Shown here piece after piece: positions 60,970-64,000 of a stretch of DNA of 64,000 bases. The notes beneath the pieces were generated by a model. That model had not been told where the DNA came from, did not search any database, and saw nothing but the letters and a program-made list of their open reading frames with translations. Source of the stretch: an uncultured Pirellulaceae bacterium (lineage in GTDB: Bacteria; Planctomycetota; Planctomycetia; Pirellulales; Pirellulaceae); NCBI GenBank assembly GCA_937941455.1, contig CALDHM010000029.1:62001-126000 (forward strand), written 5' to 3'. Positions within the stretch are counted from its first letter, which is position 1, and the number at the start of each line of letters is the position of its first letter. Position numbers and translations under genes: made by a program.

Positions 60970-61656
60970 ATGAAAATCTCCGAAGTCTATGCCAGCCGCC
61001 AAGGGGAGGGGCTGCTCACGGGAACCCCCAGTGTTTTCGTGCGGACCACGGGATGCAATCTGCGCTGCGATTTCTGCGATACCCCATTCACGTCGTGGCA
61101 TCCTGAAGGTGAACAGCGAACCGTTGCGGAGTTGGTCAAACAAGTCCTAGCCTTCAAGTTGACTCATGTCGTGATCACCGGTGGCGAGCCGATGCTGCCC
61201 AGCGAGATCGTTGAGTTAACGGAACAACTAAAACAGGCGGCGCAGCACATCACCATCGAAACTGCGGGGACCGTTTACCGCCCTGTCGCCTGCGACCTGA
61301 TGTCGATCAGCCCAAAGCTCGCGAATTCGACGCCGTCACGCGAGCGGGGAGGGCAGTGGCATGATCGGCACGAACAACGGCGGCTTCGCCTCGACGTCGT
61401 GCAGCGATTGATCGCCGAGTACCACTACCAATTGAAATTCGTGGTTGCCGTCGCGAACGACCTCGATGAGATCGAAGGCTTGATTGACCAACTGCCGGAG
61501 ATTGATCGCCAACGGGTTTTGCTAATGCCCGAAGGAACCGAGTTAGCGGCCTTGAACCAGCGAGCCAGTTGGCTGCGGCCCCAGGCCGAGTCGCGCGGCT
61601 TCCGGTTTTGCCCGCGAATGCACATCGAATGGTTCGGCCATACGCGGGGTACCTGA
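60970..61656 (+). CDS. queE: 7-carboxy-7-deazaguanine synthase
   Basis: Radical-SAM enzyme making the deazaguanine ring of queuosine precursors. 228 residues from ATG 60970; a longer open frame from 60808 has no similarity. The cluster motif is CNLRCDFCDT (CxxxCxxC), preceded by YASRQGEGLLTGTPSVFVRTTG and followed by HVVITGGEPML. C-terminal FCPRMHIEWFGHTRGT ends the protein. queC and queD are not in the window. Confidence 0.95.
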   Translation: MKISEVYASRQGEGLLTGTPSVFVRTTGCNLRCDFCDTPFTSWHPEGEQRTVAELVKQVLAFKLTHVVITGGEPMLPSEIVELTEQLKQAAQHITIETAGTVYRPVACDLMSISPKLANSTPSRERGGQWHDRHEQRRLRLDVVQRLIAEYHYQLKFVVAVANDLDEIEGLIDQLPEIDRQRVLLMPEGTELAALNQRASWLRPQAESRGFRFCPRMHIEWFGHTRGT

Positions 61657-61673
61657 CCCTGCTGTCAAAGGTC

Positions 61674-61717
61674 CTGCGGCGGGGCCGCAGCCGGTTTTCC
61701 GCAGTCGGTCACTGCGG
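61674..61717. terminator. Two hairpins between convergent queE and transporter genes
   Basis: CTGCGGC-GGG-GCCGCAG (61674-61690) and CCGCAGT-CGGTC-ACTGCGG (61699-61717) are two 7-base stems, each close to the end of queE and the end of the minus-strand transporter. Neither is followed by a strong T-tract on the plus strand; CCGGTTTTCC lies after the first. A bidirectional terminator is plausible. Confidence 0.5.
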
Positions 61718-61730
61718 TATCGGCCCATCC

Positions 61731-62888
61731 TCAGGTAGCAACCGGTTTTTCTGGGCTCGGCGGATGAGCCGGAGACTTAGGCGCAGTGATCAGCACCAAA
61801 CACGCCCCCAAAATGACGACCAACAAGCTCAAAAAGAACGCCCAAGATAGTTGATCCCATAAACCTTGAGCAAGCGACTCCGACAAAGTATTCACGATCG
61901 GCGCCCCGCCGAACACCAGCGGCATAACGTAAATGGGCTTTCCGCCAAAGTTGAACGCGTAGATGATCCCCAGCGCCCCGAAAGCTCCCACGACACCTCC
62001 CAGCAAGGCCCAAATCACCCCCCCCCAATGACGCCAACTCCCCGGCTCCGGAAACTGGTTCAGGAGCAAGAAGGGAGCGATCACGGCAATGACGAAGTAA
62101 GCCAATCCCACACACAAAAATGGTCGCAGACGACTCCCCATCATTTTGGCTTGTCCCGCATGCAGCACCGGGCCATAGGCTCCCCAGCACAGGGCTGTCA
62201 TCAGCACAAACAGCAAGTTCATCGGATTCGGACCTTTCTTGGCCGTCGTTGTCGTCGTTTTGGCGTCGTCAATCACCTGGTCCGCCGATGACTTGCCAAC
62301 GTTTTGTTTTTCATCAGAAGCCGGATCTTGGACATTCTCTTCCTCGGTCGGCTCGCGAGGTGCCTGTGCGTCCATCAAGTCACCTAGGGCAAGTACCGCC
62401 TTGTTTTCGGCTACTGTTTTCTGCGGCTTGAAACTCAAAACGCCAATCGCTCCGATCGCGACAATCGCGATACCGACATAAAACAGCAGGGATGCATTTC
62501 CGGTCGTGCGATTCATGAACATCGTGAATAGCGTATTCATGACCGGCGCGCATCCGAACACGAGGGGCATCACGAATACAGGAGAGCCGCCAAATTTGAA
62601 CGCCATGATGATCCCCAGTGCCCCCAGCGCTCCGATCCCGCCGGCCGTGAACGACCACAGGAATCCGCTCAGGCTCCAAGTCCCCTTTTCTCCTTTGCGG
62701 AACAATACTAGCAAAGGGAACACGACGGCGATGACGAAGTATGCGATTCCGACACAAATCAAAGCGCGCAGCGTGCTTTTATGAACACCGTCCCCCAAAC
62801 GATTTTGCCCCTCGTGCAACACGGGGCCGTACAAGCCCCAACAGAGGACAGTTAATCCAACGAACCACAAAAATGCCAAACGCCCCAT
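61731..62888 (-). CDS. DMT/EamA-like transporter made of two copies of one unit
   Basis: 385 residues from ATG 62888 (GRLAFLWFVGLTVLCWGLYGPVL). The protein is a tandem duplication: the first half has GLTVLCWGLYGPVLHEGQ, ICVGIAYFVIAVVFPLL, ALGIIMAFKFGGSPVFVM and PLVFGCAPVMNTL; after a hydrophilic linker of about 75 residues the second has ALCWGAYGPVLHAGQ, CVGLAYFVIAVIAPFLL, ALGIIYAFNFGGKPIYVM and PLVFGGAPIVNTL. About 10 membrane helices in all. The unit looks like half of a drug/metabolite transporter; substrate unknown. It converges on queE. Confidence 0.85.
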   Translation of the reverse strand: MGRLAFLWFVGLTVLCWGLYGPVLHEGQNRLGDGVHKSTLRALICVGIAYFVIAVVFPLLVLFRKGEKGTWSLSGFLWSFTAGGIGALGALGIIMAFKFGGSPVFVMPLVFGCAPVMNTLFTMFMNRTTGNASLLFYVGIAIVAIGAIGVLSFKPQKTVAENKAVLALGDLMDAQAPREPTEEENVQDPASDEKQNVGKSSADQVIDDAKTTTTTAKKGPNPMNLLFVLMTALCWGAYGPVLHAGQAKMMGSRLRPFLCVGLAYFVIAVIAPFLLLNQFPEPGSWRHWGGVIWALLGGVVGAFGALGIIYAFNFGGKPIYVMPLVFGGAPIVNTLSESLAQGLWDQLSWAFFLSLLVVILGACLVLITAPKSPAHPPSPEKPVAT

Positions 62889-63043
62889 AATCGCCTTTCC
62901 AGATTGTCCGACAAGCCTATCGGATCGCCTGCTTGAGCACACGTCTACTTCCCAACTGCCGCTCGCCATTTTACTCTGGTAGGGCAAAGGCCGGTATCTC
63001 GTGACCCTCGCGATTGTTGTCGCACGTTCTCTGCAGGATCTCT

Positions 63044-63985
63044 ATGAAATTCAGCGACTACATCTGGATGAATGGTCAACTTATACCCTGGCAGAATGCG
63101 ACGGTTCATGTGATGACCCACGCCTTGCATTACGGTACAAGCGTTTTCGAGGGGATCCGGTCATATGCGGTCCCGCAGGGCGCAGCCATCTTTAGACTCG
63201 ATGCGCATCTCAAACGCCTCTATGATTCCGCGAAAGTCTATCGGATCGACATCCGTTATTCATTTGAGGAACTCCGCCAAGCTTGCTTTTTGACGGTGGC
63301 AAAAAATCGACTGACCAACGCCTACATTCGTCCCCTCGTCTTCCGCGGCTTCGGTTCGATCGGCGTGGTTCCTCCCGCTGACGCCCCCATCGAGGTCGTC
63401 ATCGCCGCCTTCGAAATCGATGCCTACTTGGGAAGAGATGGACTCGAAAACGGTATCGATGCCTGCGTTTCGAGTTGGCATCGAACCAACAGCTCGACTA
63501 ATCCCGTGTTGGCCAAGGCCGGGGGGCATTACCTCAACGCTTACCTGATCGGCTCCGAGGCGCGGCGGCATGGCTATGCGGAGGGAATCAGCGTCAACGC
63601 ATCCGGCCTCGTCGCGGAAGGTTCCGCGGAAAATTTATTCATCATCCGCAACGGCAAAATTTATACGCCGCCATTGGCCGCTGCGATTCTCGGTGGCATC
63701 ACTCGTGATTCGATCATCCAACTCGCCCGCGATGCGGGGATCGACGTCATCGAAGAGGCTATTCCACGCGAATTGCTGTACACCTGCGACGAACTGTTTA
63801 TGACAGGGACCGCCGCCGAGGTGACTCCGATTCGCAGTGTCGATCGCTTGCCGGTCGGGAACGGCCGCCCGGGCCCGATCACTCAAATGATCCAGAAAAG
63901 GTTCTTCGGACTGTTCTCGGGACAAACCCCTGACCGGCACTCCTGGCTGGATGCAGTGCCGCAGCATTTATATCCCACGGATTGA
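63044..63985 (+). CDS. ilvE: Branched-chain amino-acid aminotransferase
   Basis: Last step of Val, Leu and Ile synthesis. 313 residues from ATG 63044 (AGGATCT just upstream); the frame from 63014 adds ten residues. Fold-type IV features: WMNGQLIPWQNATVHVMTHALHYGTSVFEGIRSY, the PLP lysine in NPVLAKAGGHYLNAYLI, ASGLVAEGSAENLFII and FMTGTAAEVTPIRSVD. D-amino-acid and aminodeoxychorismate lyase relatives share the fold, but length and the EGIRSY motif fit IlvE. The 3' end is complete, 15 bases before the window ends. Confidence 0.94.
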   Translation: MKFSDYIWMNGQLIPWQNATVHVMTHALHYGTSVFEGIRSYAVPQGAAIFRLDAHLKRLYDSAKVYRIDIRYSFEELRQACFLTVAKNRLTNAYIRPLVFRGFGSIGVVPPADAPIEVVIAAFEIDAYLGRDGLENGIDACVSSWHRTNSSTNPVLAKAGGHYLNAYLIGSEARRHGYAEGISVNASGLVAEGSAENLFIIRNGKIYTPPLAAAILGGITRDSIIQLARDAGIDVIEEAIPRELLYTCDELFMTGTAAEVTPIRSVDRLPVGNGRPGPITQMIQKRFFGLFSGQTPDRHSWLDAVPQHLYPTD

Positions 63986-64000
63986 CGCTGGATCAGACAA

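Overview
The window looks like a piece of a planctomycete chromosome, probably from the Pirellula/Rhodopirellula side of the phylum. The grounds are an adjacent DUF1800/DUF1501 pair, a metallophosphatase-like domain fused to a multihaem cytochrome, a PQQ-type propeller protein behind several membrane helices, a large FHA-like acidic membrane protein, and small GC-rich repeats scattered between genes. Genes are mostly single or in short runs on both strands. I found no rRNA, tRNA, CRISPR array, prophage or intact insertion sequence. This taxonomic call is inference from gene content, not from a marker gene.

Layout. 0-6.3 kb (+): the 3' part of metH, then RNase R and dapB. 6.5-17.7 kb (-): DUF1501 and DUF1800 proteins, a large secreted protein, a repeat-bearing gap, a PQQ-propeller membrane protein, a free-standing B3/B4 domain protein, a small CxxC protein, thiC, and an S4/RluD-type pseudouridine synthase. 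18-25.3 kb: exported MsrB with an extra domain, YhaM-like exonuclease with 6-phosphofructokinase, an FGGY sugar kinase, a small membrane protein, an SDR epimerase. 25.5-30.6 kb (+): proS, DUF4416, a DUF1573-like anchored protein and the tetrahaem fusion protein. 31.3-37.1 kb: methionine-salvage genes mtnB, mtnD and mtnC on +, with putA on - between mtnB and mtnD.

37.2-40.5 kb is a decay zone: an acyltransferase-3 pseudogene, an ABC permease pseudogene and an ABC ATPase pseudogene whose Walker A lysine codon is a stop, all downstream of an apparently intact GntR regulator. 40.7-46.4 kb (+): a lipoprotein and an RND efflux pair with ATGA overlap. 46.4-52 kb: an Ala-rich degenerate reading frame, a coiled-coil exported protein, purF, a class I aminotransferase and trmB. 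52.7-64 kb: trpD, nucleoside hydrolase, HtrA-type protease, DksA/TraR protein, the FHA-like protein, a sugar-phosphate isomerase-like protein, queF, queE, a duplicated DMT-type transporter and ilvE.

How genes fit together. Methionine is covered by metH (remethylation) and mtnB/mtnC/mtnD (recycling of methylthioadenosine-derived carbon). queE and queF are two steps of queuosine precursor synthesis and lie back to back. Most other genes are housekeeping. The parts that look least explained are the decay zone, the dispersed intergenic repeats with an 18-base perfect inverted repeat in one copy, the domain fusions (MsrB, tetrahaem protein, doubled DMT transporter), and the thiC-linked pair of uncharacterised proteins.
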